Positions 5,753-5,773 of a stretch of DNA of 5,773 nucleotides are shown piece after piece. The notes beneath the pieces were generated by a model that saw nothing but the letters and a program-made list of their open reading frames with translations, was not told the origin of the DNA and did not search any database. Source of the stretch: an uncultured Phycisphaera sp. (lineage in GTDB: Bacteria; Planctomycetota; Phycisphaerae; Phycisphaerales; SM1A02); assembly GCA_937911845.1 (NCBI GenBank), contig CALDQF010000125.1, forward strand, positions 1 through 5,773. Reading direction: 5' to 3'. The position numbers and the translations under genes are program-made. Every line of letters starts with the position of its first letter. Position 1 is the stretch's first letter.

Positions 5753-5773
5753 TCTCTCTCTCTCTGTCTCTCT
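5753..5773. repeat. CT/GA dinucleotide tract at the window edge
   Basis: TC repeats run from 5753 to the end, interrupted once by a G at 5766. The tract continues to the last base, so its true length is unknown. It lies about 50 bp upstream of the rhodanese start and just outside the candidate promoter. Simple tracts of this kind can vary in length by slippage; they can also mark a low-quality contig end. Confidence 0.6.

Noticed and set aside
1..5773. Defence system, integrated element or novel multi-gene cassette
   Set aside because: All five genes have ordinary families or plain envelope features, there are no integrase, transposase, tRNA or attachment repeats, and composition looks uniform apart from the AT-rich end.

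Overview
The window looks like ordinary chromosomal sequence from a moderately GC-rich, free-living bacterium. It holds no mobile element, CRISPR array, rRNA or tRNA that I can see. The protein styles resemble those of Planctomycetes, perhaps the Phycisphaerae: a PriA with a widened first zinc knuckle, a CarA with a TATQIGNTG core, and a secreted helical protein like the N-terminal region of some large secretins. This placement is an impression from memory and is weak; no search was run.

Layout from left to right. (1) Positions 1-550, minus strand: the first 183 codons of an exported alpha-helical, TPR-like protein, cut off by the left edge. It has a signal peptide, a GTG start and a clear Shine-Dalgarno sequence. 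(2) Positions 551-725: a non-coding stretch dense in dyads (four of them), upstream of gene 1 and downstream of carA. (3) Positions 726-1886, minus strand: carA, the complete glutaminase subunit of carbamoyl-phosphate synthetase. (4) Positions 1887-1929: a 43-bp gap between two divergent genes, with a TACAAT box so close to the carA start that carA may be leaderless. (5) Positions 1930-4206, plus strand: priA, the complete replication-restart helicase. (6) Positions 4207-4310: a short gap with a GC-rich inverted repeat. (7) Positions 4311-5333, plus strand: a one-piece response protein with an apparently degenerate receiver domain, a coiled-coil linker and an intact GGDEF diguanylate cyclase with an I-site. 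(8) Positions 5335-5703, minus strand: a single-domain rhodanese, convergent with gene 7 and separated from it by one base. (9) Positions 5704-5773: the rhodanese upstream region, ending in a CT/GA dinucleotide tract at the window edge.

The genes do not form one pathway. carA serves pyrimidine and arginine synthesis, priA serves replication restart, the GGDEF protein serves c-di-GMP signalling and the rhodanese serves sulfur handling. carA and the secreted-protein gene lie in the same direction, and priA and the diguanylate cyclase gene lie in the same direction. Either pair could be partly co-transcribed, but nothing proves it. I found no convincing novel multi-gene system. The points most worth a second look are the structured leader at 551-657, the degenerate receiver domain, the possible leaderless carA and the altered zinc-knuckle spacing in PriA.
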